A stretch of 64,000 bases of DNA, from positions 1 through 64,000 of the forward strand of contig NZ_JADPRT010000002.1 of assembly GCF_015690355.1 (NCBI RefSeq), read 5' to 3'. A program made the translations under genes and the position numbers. Shown here one piece after another: positions 16,009-24,182 of the stretch. The notes beneath the pieces were generated by a model, which was not told the origin of the DNA, ran no database searches, and saw only the letters and a list, made by a program, of their open reading frames with translations. Origin of the DNA: Streptacidiphilus fuscans (GTDB lineage Bacteria > Actinomycetota > Actinomycetes > Streptomycetales > Streptomycetaceae). Every line of letters starts with the position of its first letter. Position 1 is the stretch's first letter.

Positions 16009-16386
16009 GAGGCCCCGCTTCCGGGCGACGTGCTGGTCCTCCCAGGTGATACACCGTCAGGGTGCAGTGGCCGTCGTGACACGCAGGGCGTTGGCGCACC
16101 GTCACACCGACGGAGCATGGGGCGGGGCGCGGCCTTCCGTTGCAGGTCGTCATCGCGGGTCGCCGTCGCGGATCACCGTTCCCACCGGGGGAGTTGGTGG
16201 AACACGGTCACTCTGTTGCCACGCCCTGGGCGGGTTGCTACCTTCTCGAATCGAGTCACCCCGCCAGAGGGTGACACTCTTTCGCACCCCAGGCGTCATG
16301 CCGCCCACCGGGACGCCTTCGCACACGCGGCACGCACTCGCACGCACCTGCACGCCCCCGATTCCCCCGATTCAGGAGGCCGTACG
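16009..16386 (+). promoter_or_regulatory. Intergenic region with promoter of the S53 peptidase gene
   Basis: 378 nt between divergent genes. TTGCCA (16216-16221), a 17-bp spacer and TACCTT (16239-16244) make a good housekeeping-type promoter directed to the peptidase gene, leaving a leader of about 135 nt. CTCGAATCGAG just after the -10 is a short palindrome. No gene is seen in the leader. Confidence 0.45.
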
Positions 16387-17613
16387 TTGCGCACCCCACA
16401 GTTCGCCGCCCCGCTCGGCCGAGCCGCCGTCCCGCTGCTCGGCTCCGCCGCTCTGGCCGTCTCCGGCCTGCTCGCCGCGATGCCCGCGAGCGCCGCAGGT
16501 CACCCCGTCAGCTGGGCCCGGTCCTGCGCCGTGGACCTGACGCCCGGTCATGCGTTCTGCAACGCCCTGCGGGTGACCGACACCGTCGAGCACGCCGGGG
16601 CCGACGGCATCACGCCCGCGACCCCGTCCGGATTCGGCCCCGCCGACCTGCGCTCCGCCTACAACCTCCCCACCAACGGCGGAGCCGGGCAGACCGTGGC
16701 GATCGTCGACGCCTACAACGACCCCAAGGCCGCCGCCGACATGGCCGTCTACCGCAAGCAGTACGGCCTCCCCGCCTGCACCAAGACCACCGGCTGCTTC
16801 AAGCAGGTCAGCCAGACCGGCACCACCACCCTCCCGGCCAACAACGCGGGCTGGTCCGGCGAGATCTCGCTCGACCTCGACATGGTCTCCGCGATCGCGC
16901 CGAACGCCCACATCATCCTGGTCGAGGCGAAGAGCGCGTCCATGGCCAACCTCGGCATCTCCGTGAACGAGGCCGCCAAGCTCGGCGCGACCGAGATCTC
17001 CAACAGCTACGGCGGCTCCGAGTCGAGCGCGGACACCGGCTACGACACGACCTACTTCAACCACCCGGGCATCGCCATCACCGTCTCCTCCGGTGACAGC
17101 GGCTACGGCGTGGAGTACCCGGCCGCCTCCCGGTACGTCACCGCCGTGGGCGGCACCTCGCTCGCGAAGTCGTCCGGCACCCGCGGCTGGACCGAGAGCG
17201 TCTGGTCGACGTCGTCGACCGAGGGGGCGGGCTCCGGCTGCTCCGCATACGACGCCAAGCCCACCTGGCAGACCGACAGCGGCTGCAGCAAGCGCACCGT
17301 CGCCGACGTCTCCGCCGTCGCCGACCCGGCCACCGGCGTCGCCGTGTACGAGACCTACGGCGCCAGCGGCTGGAACGTCTACGGCGGTACCAGCGTCGCC
17401 TCCCCGCTGATCGCGGGCGTCTACGCGGACGCCGGCGCGCACACCGCCGCCGTCCCGGCCTCGATCGCCTACGCCCACCCGTCGTCGCTGAACGACGTCA
17501 CCTCCGGCTCCACCGCCACCTGCTCGCCGTCCTACCTCTGCACGGCCGGCCCCGGCTACGACGGCCCGACCGGCCTCGGCACGCCGAACGGCCTGACCGC
17601 CTTCACCGGCTGA
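16387..17613 (+). CDS. Secreted S53 (sedolisin-type) serine-carboxyl peptidase
   Basis: 408 residues from a TTG start placed 7 nt after a perfect AGGAGG (16374-16379). Signal peptide about 1-37 (AMPASAA). Catalytic residues match S53: E159 and D163 in GWSGEISLDLDMV (E-x3-D), oxyanion Asp D237 in SSGDSG, and nucleophile S336 in YGGTSVASP. The usual ~180-residue propeptide is missing; the mature domain starts almost at once, as in a subgroup of actinomycete S53 proteins, so activation may not need a long pro-domain. Four extra cysteines (C130, C136 and others) suggest disulphides. Expected to digest proteins outside the cell, often at acid pH. Confidence 0.88.
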   Translation: MRTPQFAAPLGRAAVPLLGSAALAVSGLLAAMPASAAGHPVSWARSCAVDLTPGHAFCNALRVTDTVEHAGADGITPATPSGFGPADLRSAYNLPTNGGAGQTVAIVDAYNDPKAAADMAVYRKQYGLPACTKTTGCFKQVSQTGTTTLPANNAGWSGEISLDLDMVSAIAPNAHIILVEAKSASMANLGISVNEAAKLGATEISNSYGGSESSADTGYDTTYFNHPGIAITVSSGDSGYGVEYPAASRYVTAVGGTSLAKSSGTRGWTESVWSTSSTEGAGSGCSAYDAKPTWQTDSGCSKRTVADVSAVADPATGVAVYETYGASGWNVYGGTSVASPLIAGVYADAGAHTAAVPASIAYAHPSSLNDVTSGSTATCSPSYLCTAGPGYDGPTGLGTPNGLTAFTG

Positions 17614-17843
17614 CGTACCGTTCGCCCTTCGCACTTCGTCACCCCGCGAAGTCGTCACCCGTGGTGCCCGGCCTGGAACCCAGGTCGGGCATCGTGCGGT
17701 CTGGGGGCGCGTTGCGGGCGCGGAGTGCAGGTCCGTGCGGTAGAGGATGCCGAGGTGGCAGCGCTCGGTTCCCGAAGTCGCCGCCGCTCCGGCACGCCTG
17801 GCGGCGCTGCCGGGCGTCGGCAGAGTCCGACGGCAGGACGGGA

Positions 17844-17876
17844 CGGGCCCGCGTCCCTCGGAGGGACGCGGGCCCG
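17844..17876. terminator. Long perfect hairpin terminator
   Basis: CGGGCCCGCGTCCCTC / GAGGGACGCGGGCCCG, a 16-nt perfect inverted repeat around a single base, between the convergent peptidase and carbonic anhydrase genes. The remaining 17614-17916 gap shows nothing else. Confidence 0.75.
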
Positions 17877-17916
17877 TTGGTTCAGGGGTTGAGCGGGGTT
17901 GGAACGAGGCGCGGCG

Positions 17917-18564
17917 TCAGGCCGCCGTGTCGGCGGTGTCCGCCACGTCGAGGCCACGGGAGGTGACCAGGTGGGCGGTGCCGTCCGTGAGGCGGTAGGC
18001 CAGACCGACGACCGCGGTGCGGCCCGCCGCAACGGCGTCGCTGAGGGCACGGGACCGCTCGAGCAGCAGGTCCACCGAGATGCGGACGTGGTCCGCTATG
18101 AAGTCGGAGTCCCCGGTGTGCCCGGCGGCGCGCGAGGCCAGGATGCTCGGGGTCACCCGCTCGACGACGTCGCGGACGTACCCGTCGAAGGACGCGCCCT
18201 CGGTCACGGCGGCGCGGGCGGCGCCGACGGCCCCGCACGAGTCGTGGCCCAGCACCACCACGAGCGGGCAGTCGAGCAGGCTGACTCCGTACTCGATGCT
18301 GCCGAGCACCTCGGGCCCCATCACATGCCCTGCCGTGCGGACCACGAAGAGGTCGCCCAGGCCGCGGTCGAAGATGATCTCGGCTGCGAGCCGGGAGTCG
18401 GAGCAGCCGAACAGCACCGCGAACGGGCTCTGCCCGGGGACCACGTCGGCGCGGCGCGCCGCGTCCTGGTTCGGATGCTCGGTGGCACCGGCGACAAAGC
18501 GCTGGTTGCCTGCCATCAGCATCTCGAAGGCTTCGCGAGGCGTCGGCGTCATGGTGGCTGTCAT
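17917..18564 (-). CDS. Beta-carbonic anhydrase
   Basis: 215 residues. Zinc ligands of the beta class are present: C54 in GCSDSR (with the D56/R58 dyad), H107 and C110 in GHDSCG. It interconverts CO2 and bicarbonate in the cytoplasm, supplying bicarbonate for carboxylations. Length and motif spacing are normal. No membrane or signal segment, and no SulP transporter fusion. The gene stands alone between a terminator and the oppositely placed response regulator region (76-nt gap upstream), so it probably has its own promoter in that gap. Confidence 0.92.
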   Translation of the reverse strand: MTATMTPTPREAFEMLMAGNQRFVAGATEHPNQDAARRADVVPGQSPFAVLFGCSDSRLAAEIIFDRGLGDLFVVRTAGHVMGPEVLGSIEYGVSLLDCPLVVVLGHDSCGAVGAARAAVTEGASFDGYVRDVVERVTPSILASRAAGHTGDSDFIADHVRISVDLLLERSRALSDAVAAGRTAVVGLAYRLTDGTAHLVTSRGLDVADTADTAA

Positions 18565-18640
18565 GCCCGCAGACTACGTCCCCCACTCCCGGGGCGCATG
18601 ATCGGGATCCCACTCATCTGCGGCTTCCTTTTGTCGGGGT

Positions 18641-19246
18641 TCACAGCCAGCCGGCTTCCTGGGCGATGCGGACGGCGTCGACGCGGTTGCGGGCGTTGAG
18701 TTTGGTGACGATGTTGGTGAGGTAGTTGCGGACGGTTCCGGAGGCCAGGTAGAGGCGGCTGGCGATCTCTTTGACGTCCTCGCCGTCGGCGGTGAGGCGG
18801 AGCACTTCGAAGTCGCGTGGGGTGAGCGGGCTGCTGCCGGCTTCGAGGGCGGCGAGGGCGAGTCTGGGTTCGATGGCGTGTCCGCCCTTGGCGACGGAGC
18901 GGATGGCGGTGGTCAGGACCGTCGGGTCGGAGTCGGTGAGCATGTAGCCGACGGCGTGGGCGGCCAGCGCGCGGCGCAGTCGGCCGGGTCCGCCGACCTC
19001 GGTGAGGATCATCGTCCGGCAGGAGGGCAGTTGGTCGTGCAGCTGCCGACAGGCGGTGATGCCGTCCATACCGGGCAGCTCGGCGTCGAGTACGGCGACG
19101 TCGGGTCTGAGTCGGAGCGCCAGGGGGAGCACCTCGTCCCCTCTGGCGGTCTCGGCCACGACCTCCAGGTCGTCCTCCAGGGTCAGCAGCGACGCCAGTG
19201 CCTTCCGCAGCAGGAGCATGTCCTCGGCGATCAGGATGCTGATCAA
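18641..19246 (-). CDS. NarL/LuxR-family response regulator without adjacent kinase
   Basis: 201 residues. Receiver domain with acidic pair E8-D9 and phospho-acceptor D54 in AVLDAELPG, and a LuxR-type HTH at about 135-195 (LTPRDFEVLRLTADGEDVKE, TVRNYLTNIVTKLNARNRVD). It resembles the DesR group. An oddity is that the conserved receiver Lys, normally in GYLLKD, is Thr here (GYMLTD), which usually weakens phosphorylation-dependent signalling. No histidine kinase gene is next to it, so either a distant kinase phosphorylates it or it works as a phosphorylation-independent atypical regulator. Confidence 0.88.
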   Translation of the reverse strand: MISILIAEDMLLLRKALASLLTLEDDLEVVAETARGDEVLPLALRLRPDVAVLDAELPGMDGITACRQLHDQLPSCRTMILTEVGGPGRLRRALAAHAVGYMLTDSDPTVLTTAIRSVAKGGHAIEPRLALAALEAGSSPLTPRDFEVLRLTADGEDVKEIASRLYLASGTVRNYLTNIVTKLNARNRVDAVRIAQEAGWL

Positions 19247-19421
19247 CGTCCACCACCGTCTTTCTTGTCCACGGCCCCAAGCGCAGTGTGCATACGCCCT
19301 GTTGATCCCATATCAGCACACCGTAAAATCCGGTTTCTGACGGTGGATCGAACATCTGCCGACATCTCCGAACCGTCTTCGCCGCGCGTAGATCCACCCC
19401 TTGGCGGAGGGGTGTCTGCGC

Positions 19422-20306
19422 CTACTCGTACGGAGTCGTCGCCGAGGGCAGGTGCACCGCCTCCCGGCGGCGGGGACGCGCGGGCCGGCCCGGCCGGATC
19501 ACCGCCACGGCAAGGGCGCTGAGGCACGCCGCCCCGGCGAAACCGCCCGCCAGGACGAGCGGCGTGACGGTGGCGACGACGCCCAGCGTCCCGAGCACGG
19601 CCCAGCCGACCGCAGCCAGGATCCAGCTGAACGGCCACAGGCGGGCGCGCAGGAGGGCGCTGCGGCGGGTGAACTCCGTCTGCGGGTCCGTCCCCCGGCG
19701 GGACGGAGCGGCGTAGCAGCAGGCGACGAGGAAGTAGGCGATGGCGTAGAGGCTGAGGACCAGCAGCACGTCGGCGGTACCGAAGTCCTTGGCGGCGTCG
19801 GTGGATTCGGACACCCCGTCGGCCGTCACGCGGGTGACCTGCCCCTTCCACAGCAGCAGCGCCACCCTGCCCCCGCGCGGGACGAGCCCGGGAAGCTGAC
19901 TCCCGGTGTCGAGGCCGACGTCCAGGTCGCCCGACGCGGCGAGCGACGGGACCGGGAACGGTGCGGCGACATCGGTGAGGACGAGGTGCGGAGACGCGTA
20001 CTTGCCCGTGCTGGTGTATGTGGTCCGCAGCGTGGCAGTCCCCGGCACCAGGCAGTCCGCGTCCACGGTCGGGCCCGCGGTGGACCGGCAGACCCCGGCG
20101 TCCAGGTACGCGTGGGTGCCCGCGTCGCTCGACGCGAAGCCGGCCCAGCAGGCGGCTGCGACGACGGCGAGCAGGACGGCGAGGACGCCCCCGCGCAGCG
20201 GGGCCCAGCGTGGGTGGTGGAGCACGGCTTCGTACGGGCTTCGGCGCCGGTTCCGGGGTGCTGCGGGGGTGGTCGGCGGTCCGGTCGGATCCGAGGTGTG
20301 CCGCAT
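19422..20306 (-). CDS. Membrane protein of unknown function
   Basis: 294 residues from the ATG at 20306 (MRHTSDPTGPP), chosen because a GCGAGG ribosome site precedes it; the frame stays open upstream but without a good site. One membrane segment at about 40-62 (GGVLAVLLAVVAAACWAGFA), an outer domain of ~110 residues with two Cys (GVCRS, ADCLVPG), then three hydrophobic segments between about 180 and 275, and a basic Arg/Pro tail. No catalytic motif. The layout is like the 6475-7062 protein (one TM, outer disulphide domain, C-terminal TMs). Function unknown. Confidence 0.65.
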   Translation of the reverse strand: MRHTSDPTGPPTTPAAPRNRRRSPYEAVLHHPRWAPLRGGVLAVLLAVVAAACWAGFASSDAGTHAYLDAGVCRSTAGPTVDADCLVPGTATLRTTYTSTGKYASPHLVLTDVAAPFPVPSLAASGDLDVGLDTGSQLPGLVPRGGRVALLLWKGQVTRVTADGVSESTDAAKDFGTADVLLVLSLYAIAYFLVACCYAAPSRRGTDPQTEFTRRSALLRARLWPFSWILAAVGWAVLGTLGVVATVTPLVLAGGFAGAACLSALAVAVIRPGRPARPRRREAVHLPSATTPYE

Positions 20307-20500
20307 GGTGCCTCGCTGTTCTGGCAGGGTCCGATCGGGGGCGTCAGCATAGATCGCGACCCCGAAATGCTGACGGGGTGATGGGTGACAGGGTTGACCT
20401 GGACAAGGCACACTGGGCCGCGCCGGGTCCCGGCCGCGCAGCCAAGCGACGGGTGGGGCGTGGTGCACCGATGCGATCCGCAGTCTTAGGGGGAGTCCGC

Positions 20501-20860
20501 GTGTCCCGAACCATTTCCAGCCTGGCCGGCGGCCCCTTGTCGCAGCTCAACGCCGAGGTCACCGAGGCCGGGGCCGCCCTGGCCCCCACCGGCGACCCGA
20601 GCGCGGTCCGTGCCGCGACGGAGCGTGCCATGGGCGCGGCAGCGGCCATGGCCGTCCTCGACGACGCCGAGCTGCTCTGCGAGCCCGCTCACGACGGCCG
20701 GGCGTTGCTGCGCGCCCAGGAGGCGGTCCGCGCGGCCCGCACGTCCGCGCTGGCGCTCGGCGCGCCGACGGGCAGCGTCGAGGGCATCGACGCGGTGCTC
20801 CGCGTGATCGTCGAGGCGCTGGCCGCGACCCGCGCCTCCTCCGCGTCCGACCGGTCCTAG
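20501..20860 (+). CDS. Small helical protein of unknown function
   Basis: 119 residues, all alpha and Ala-rich. I start at the GTG 20501 because AGGGGGAG (20488-20495) lies 5 nt upstream; an ATG at 20471 in frame lacks such a site. Two or three amphipathic helices are evident (PLSQLNAEVTEAGAALAP, AVRAATERAMGAAAAMAVLD, LLRAQEAVRAARTSALALG). No membrane or signal segment. Not recognised. It sits divergently from the 19422-20306 membrane protein gene, and downstream lies a zone of decayed gene fragments. Confidence 0.55.
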   Translation: MSRTISSLAGGPLSQLNAEVTEAGAALAPTGDPSAVRAATERAMGAAAAMAVLDDAELLCEPAHDGRALLRAQEAVRAARTSALALGAPTGSVEGIDAVLRVIVEALAATRASSASDRS

Positions 20861-20919
20861 CCCCCTTCCAGGCCCGCCCCTGCCACTGCGGCCTCCGCCG
20901 CGCCGCCGGGCCGGGCCCG

Positions 20920-21062
20920 GGATATCGCTGGAGACCCGGCCGACCCGGCCCAGGTTGCACAGGGCGTTGGCCGGACCCTGCCGACTGCCGATCGACCGGT
21001 ACAGCTCCAGCGCATGGCCGTGCAGGAGGGGGTCGTCCGGGAGCAGGAACGGCGGCCAGCGC
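20920..21062 (-). pseudogene. Remnant of a TPR-containing protein
   Basis: The minus strand encodes a stretch reading LLHGHALELYRSIGSRQGPA then NALCNLGRVGRVSSDIPG, which matches the tetratricopeptide repeats of SARP/NB-ARC regulators (ALxLYREIGDRxGxANALxNLGxVxxxxGDY). It is limited to about 45 residues: no start codon, no flanking domains, and low-quality sequence on both sides. It is best read as a degraded relic. Confidence 0.45.
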
Positions 21063-21148
21063 CGATGTGAGGTCCGTCACTTCGACGTCGCGAGCGGTCC
21101 CGGTCGGCACGGCTCAGTCCGGCGTGGTCCCGGTCGGCGCGGCGAGGG

Positions 21149-21418
21149 CCGGTCCTGATCGACATCGAGGGCCTGATGGTCTTCGACGTCGAGTGGGAAC
21201 ACGTCTTCCTGCAGATCCGGTTCCACGAGCGCTACGCCGCCCTGGCCCGTCCCGGGCTGGACCGCGCACGGCTCGACCTCTACATGCTCGCGATGCGCCT
21301 CTCGCTGGTCGCCGGCCCGCTGCGCCTGCTCGACGGCGATTTCCCCGACCGCGCGTTCATGCGCGGCATCGCCGAACACAACCGTGCCTGTGCACCGGCC
21401 TTGCTCCACCAGGCGTAG
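21149..21418 (+). pseudogene. 3' fragment of a phosphotransferase (APH/HSP70-like kinase fold) gene
   Basis: About 89 residues with good coding character reading PVLIDIEGLMVFDVEWEHVF, then RLDLYMLAMRLSLVAGPLRL, LDGDFPDRAFMRGIAEHN. This resembles the C-terminal third of actinomycete aminoglycoside-phosphotransferase-fold proteins (IDIEG is the DFG-equivalent metal site). The ATP-binding and HxD catalytic parts are missing; upstream sequence changes to unrelated material. An ATG at 21176 could still start an 80-residue product but without catalytic lobe, so I call it a truncated pseudogene. Confidence 0.5.
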
Positions 21419-21471
21419 GCGCAGACCGAAAACCGTTGGCGCAGCGCCCGGCCGTCTGGTCGGCTGTCGGC

Positions 21472-22155
21472 ATGTCACATCGCCCTCGCTACGACGAGTT
21501 CGCCGACTGGTACGACGCCTACGTGCACAGCGGCGTGGGCCGCCCGTTCGCCGAAGCCGCCGACCGGTTGCTCGCGCGCGTGCTGGGCGAGGCGGACGGG
21601 GGAGCCTGCCTCGACCTCGGTTGTGGCGGCGGGGCGCATGTCCCGGCGCTGGCCGGGCTGGGATGGCGGGTCGTGGGGGCGGACATCTCCCCGCGTCAGG
21701 TCGAGATCGCGCGCAGCCGTGGGGTCGACGCCGTCGTGGCGGGTGCGGACGACCTGCCGTTCGGCGACGGGATCTTCGACGCCGTGGCGACCGTCATGAC
21801 CACCACCGACTTCGACGACCTCCCCGGCGTCTTCCGGGAGGCCCACCGGGTGCTGCGTCCGGGCGGGCGCCTGGCGGTCGTCGCCGCCCACCCGTGCTTC
21901 GGCGGCGTCCATGTCGAGCGCGACGAGGCTGGCGCGTGCACCGTGCACCCCGGCTACCGGGTGCACGGCCGGGTGGAGCGCCACCCGCTGCTCGGCGACG
22001 GGATCCGCGCCCGGGTCGGAGTGGTGAACGTACCGCTGCCGGTGCTGCTGAACGCGGTCATCGACGCCGGATTCGCGCTGCTCGCGACCGCCGAGGACGA
22101 CGGTCAGCAGCCCGTCCCCGACCTGCTCGGCATCGCCGCGTGCCGACCCCGTTGA
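21472..22155 (+). CDS. Class I SAM-dependent methyltransferase
   Basis: 227 residues from ATG 21472 (MSHRPRYDEFADWYDAYV). SAM motif I is CLDLGCGGGAHVPAL (about 46-60), the acidic end of strand 2 is in VVGADISPRQV, and LPFGDGIFDAVATVMTTTDF plus RVLRPGGRLAVVAAHPCF complete the Methyltransf_11 pattern. The frame continues open upstream across the phosphotransferase relic, but that part is not protein-like. No clear Shine-Dalgarno. It lies 32 nt before the Bax-inhibitor gene on the same strand. Substrate unknown; a small molecule is typical. Confidence 0.82.
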   Translation: MSHRPRYDEFADWYDAYVHSGVGRPFAEAADRLLARVLGEADGGACLDLGCGGGAHVPALAGLGWRVVGADISPRQVEIARSRGVDAVVAGADDLPFGDGIFDAVATVMTTTDFDDLPGVFREAHRVLRPGGRLAVVAAHPCFGGVHVERDEAGACTVHPGYRVHGRVERHPLLGDGIRARVGVVNVPLPVLLNAVIDAGFALLATAEDDGQQPVPDLLGIAACRPR

Positions 22156-22187
22156 GAATCCGGCCCGAAGGTGGGTACAGGTTGACC

Positions 22188-22838
22188 ATGTACGACACGA
22201 CAACCGCTCGCCGAAGCTACGGCGTCTCAACGAACACCCTGTTCGCGCGCACCATGACGTTCGTCGCGGCCACCGCCGCGCTGTTCGCTCTCGGTGCGTA
22301 CGTCGGCCGGAACCTCGCCCACGGGGCGGGCTTCGTCGCCTTCATCGGCGCGTTCGCGTGCCTGATCGCGATGCGGTTCGCCGCAGGCAGGTCGCGGGAG
22401 GCGACGGTCGCGCTGCTGGGCGCGTTCGGGCTGCTCATGGGGGTCGCGATGGCCCCGACGCTGGTCTACTACGCGACCGCCGACCCGACCGCGCTGTGGC
22501 AGGCGGGTGGCGCGACCGCGCTGTTCATCGCGGCGCTGGGGTCGATCGGCTACGCCACCAACCGGGACCTGTCGGGCCTGGCCCGGATGTGCTTCTGGGC
22601 GCTGCTGGCCCTGCTGGTCTTCGGGGTCGTGGCGATCTTCGTGCGGATCCCGCACGGGTCGCTGATCTACAGCGTGGCCGGGCTGGTGATCTTCGCCGGG
22701 TTCACGCTCTTCGACTTCCAGCGGCTGCGACGGTCGCAGAACCTCGACTCGGCGCCGCTGCTGGCCGCGTCGATCTTCCTGGACATCCTCAACGTGTTCC
22801 TCTTCTTCCTGAACATCTTCAGCGGCAGGCGGGACTGA
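22188..22838 (+). CDS. Bax inhibitor-1 / YccA-like membrane protein
   Basis: 216 residues with seven hydrophobic segments, starting at ATG 22188. The pattern of short helical hairpins, GRNLAHGAGFVAFIGA near TM2 and the C-terminal FDFQRLRRSQ...FLDILNVFLFFLNIF ending (conserved Asp pair of the di-aspartyl pH sensor) fit the TMBIM/BI-1 family, which forms pH-sensitive calcium leak channels in bacteria. In the standard family the N-terminal ~30 residues are cytoplasmic, as here. It is followed 19 nt later by the TOPRIM gene, so the two are likely co-transcribed. Confidence 0.85.
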   Translation: MYDTTTARRSYGVSTNTLFARTMTFVAATAALFALGAYVGRNLAHGAGFVAFIGAFACLIAMRFAAGRSREATVALLGAFGLLMGVAMAPTLVYYATADPTALWQAGGATALFIAALGSIGYATNRDLSGLARMCFWALLALLVFGVVAIFVRIPHGSLIYSVAGLVIFAGFTLFDFQRLRRSQNLDSAPLLAASIFLDILNVFLFFLNIFSGRRD

Positions 22839-22857
22839 GGCGGGCGGGGCTGACCCT

Positions 22858-23439
22858 GTGGAGGGAAAACCAGAGGCTGTCGTGCTCGTCGAAGGGGTCA
22901 GTGACCGGGTCGCGCTGGAGGTGGTGGCGCGGCGGCGTGGGATCGACCTGGCCGGCGGCGGGGTGTCGGTCGTGGCGATGCAGGGGATCAACAACGTCGG
23001 CCGCTTCCTGGCGTACTACGGCGCGACGGCCCCCGGCGTCCGCGTGGCCGGGCTGTACGACGCGGCCGAGGAGCGGTTTGTCCGGCGCGGGCTGGACCTG
23101 GAACCGAGCGCCGCTTCGCAGTCGGGCTCGGACCTGGAGGCGCGCGGGTTCTACTGCTGCTCGGCCGACCTGGAGGACGAGCTGATCCGCGCGCTCGGGC
23201 CGGAGGCGGTGGTGGATCTGGTCGCGGCCGAGGGGGAGTTGCGTTCGTTCCGGACCCTGCAGAAGCAGCCCGCGCTCCGCGCCCGTAGCCTGCACGACCA
23301 GCTGCGCCGGATGATGAGCGGGCGCTCGGGCGGCAAGAAGCGCTACGCGGCGCTGATGGCCGAGGCGGTCGCCCCGGAGCAGGTGCCCAGGCCGCTGGCG
23401 CAGGTGTTGGCCTGTGCGCTCGGCGACCACCACGGGTGA
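22858..23439 (+). CDS. Stand-alone TOPRIM-domain protein (OLD-like)
   Basis: 193 residues from a GTG at 22858. The TOPRIM metal site is visible: E12 in VLVEGVSD with D15 (ExxxD), and a second acidic strand GLYDAAEERFVR. This is the OLD-family type of TOPRIM nucleotidyl-transferase/hydrolase domain but without the ABC ATPase that OLD nucleases carry at the N terminus, so it may be a solitary RNase/DNase or a partner of an ATPase encoded elsewhere. The remaining C-terminal region is helical and basic (SGRSGGKKRYAALMAE). It lies 19 nt after the BI-1 gene. Confidence 0.75.
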   Translation: MEGKPEAVVLVEGVSDRVALEVVARRRGIDLAGGGVSVVAMQGINNVGRFLAYYGATAPGVRVAGLYDAAEERFVRRGLDLEPSAASQSGSDLEARGFYCCSADLEDELIRALGPEAVVDLVAAEGELRSFRTLQKQPALRARSLHDQLRRMMSGRSGGKKRYAALMAEAVAPEQVPRPLAQVLACALGDHHG

Positions 23440-23464
23440 GCGCGCGCCGAGGCGTGAGCGCGGG

Positions 23465-24013
23465 TCAGAAGACGAACGGGATCAGCATCTTGCTCGACCG
23501 CTGGTACGCCGGGTAGGTGTCGGGGAACCGCTCGGTCAGGTAGCGCTCCTCCTGCATGGCGCTGTAGACGAAGTACCCGCCGATGATCGCGACCGGGACC
23601 AGCCAGATCGGGCTCAGACCCACGGCCGTGCCGACCAACGCGAGGATGATGCCGGAGTAGATCGGGTGCCGCACCCACCGGTACGGACCGGACGTCACCA
23701 GTTCCGGGTCCGTCTTCTGCGACATCGGCGTGCCCCAGTTGCGGCCGATGTAGACCCGCGCCCAGACCGCGAACGCCAGCCCGGCGGCGAAGCAGACGAG
23801 CCCGACGCCCTGCAGCCAGGCGTTGTTGATCACCGTGTGTCCGCGCAGCGGTCCGAGTCGGACCAGGGCGACCATCACGACCACGATCGCCAGCCGCACC
23901 CGCAGCGCGCCGCCCCACCTCAGCTGTCCCGGCTTGGTCCACGCTGCCGCCGCCAGCCAGCCGATCCAGAACACGGCCCAGCCGACCAGGAAGACCAGTT
24001 CGATCGCTGTCAT
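23465..24013 (-). CDS. Isoprenylcysteine carboxyl-methyltransferase (ICMT)-like membrane protein
   Basis: 182 residues with about five membrane segments. The C-terminal half holds the ICMT/phospholipid-methyltransferase signature: TSGPYRWVRHPIYSGIILAL (RHPxY) and EERYLTERFPDTYPAYQRSS (EE..L...FG..Y..Y). It would use SAM to methylate a lipid-like or prenylated carboxylate or isoprenoid substrate at the inner membrane. Convergent with the TOPRIM gene. Upstream, at 24055-24078, lies a perfect 24-bp palindrome which must include or overlap its promoter, so the gene is probably tightly repressed by an unlinked regulator. Confidence 0.85.
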   Translation of the reverse strand: MTAIELVFLVGWAVFWIGWLAAAAWTKPGQLRWGGALRVRLAIVVVMVALVRLGPLRGHTVINNAWLQGVGLVCFAAGLAFAVWARVYIGRNWGTPMSQKTDPELVTSGPYRWVRHPIYSGIILALVGTAVGLSPIWLVPVAIIGGYFVYSAMQEERYLTERFPDTYPAYQRSSKMLIPFVF

Positions 24014-24054
24014 GTGGATCAGGCTCCCAAGCTGCTGCTTCCAGTGTCCCGCGA

Positions 24055-24078
24055 CACTTAAGTGATATCACTTAAGTG
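24055..24078. promoter_or_regulatory. Perfect 24-bp A+T-rich palindrome (operator)
   Basis: Two copies of the self-complementary decamer CACTTAAGTG separated by ATAT make a perfect 24-bp palindrome. It ends 42 nt upstream of the ICMT-like start. In a ~72 % GC background this A+T-rich symmetry is very unlikely by chance and is typical of MarR/PadR/TetR-type operators. No regulator gene adjoins it. Confidence 0.65.
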
Positions 24079-24080
24079 GT

Positions 24081-24111
24081 GCCGAGTCCAGGGGGACGGC
24101 TGTGACTCGGC
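24081..24111. terminator. Weak hairpin after the alpha/beta hydrolase gene
   Basis: GCCGAGTC / GACTCGGC, 8-bp stem with a 15-nt loop, about 70 nt past the 3' end of the hydrolase gene (minus strand). Could terminate it before the ICMT promoter. Confidence 0.35.
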
Positions 24112-24182
24112 TCGATGGCTGGGGTTAACGGCTGGGTCAGCTGAGTGCTGGGCCGTCAGATGCAAGGGGGCATCGTCCCTCG

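Noticed and set aside
14075..16153. Extension of the sigma factor into a ~690-residue fusion
   Set aside because: The extra N-terminal part overlaps the serine hydrolase gene in another frame and is not protein-like.
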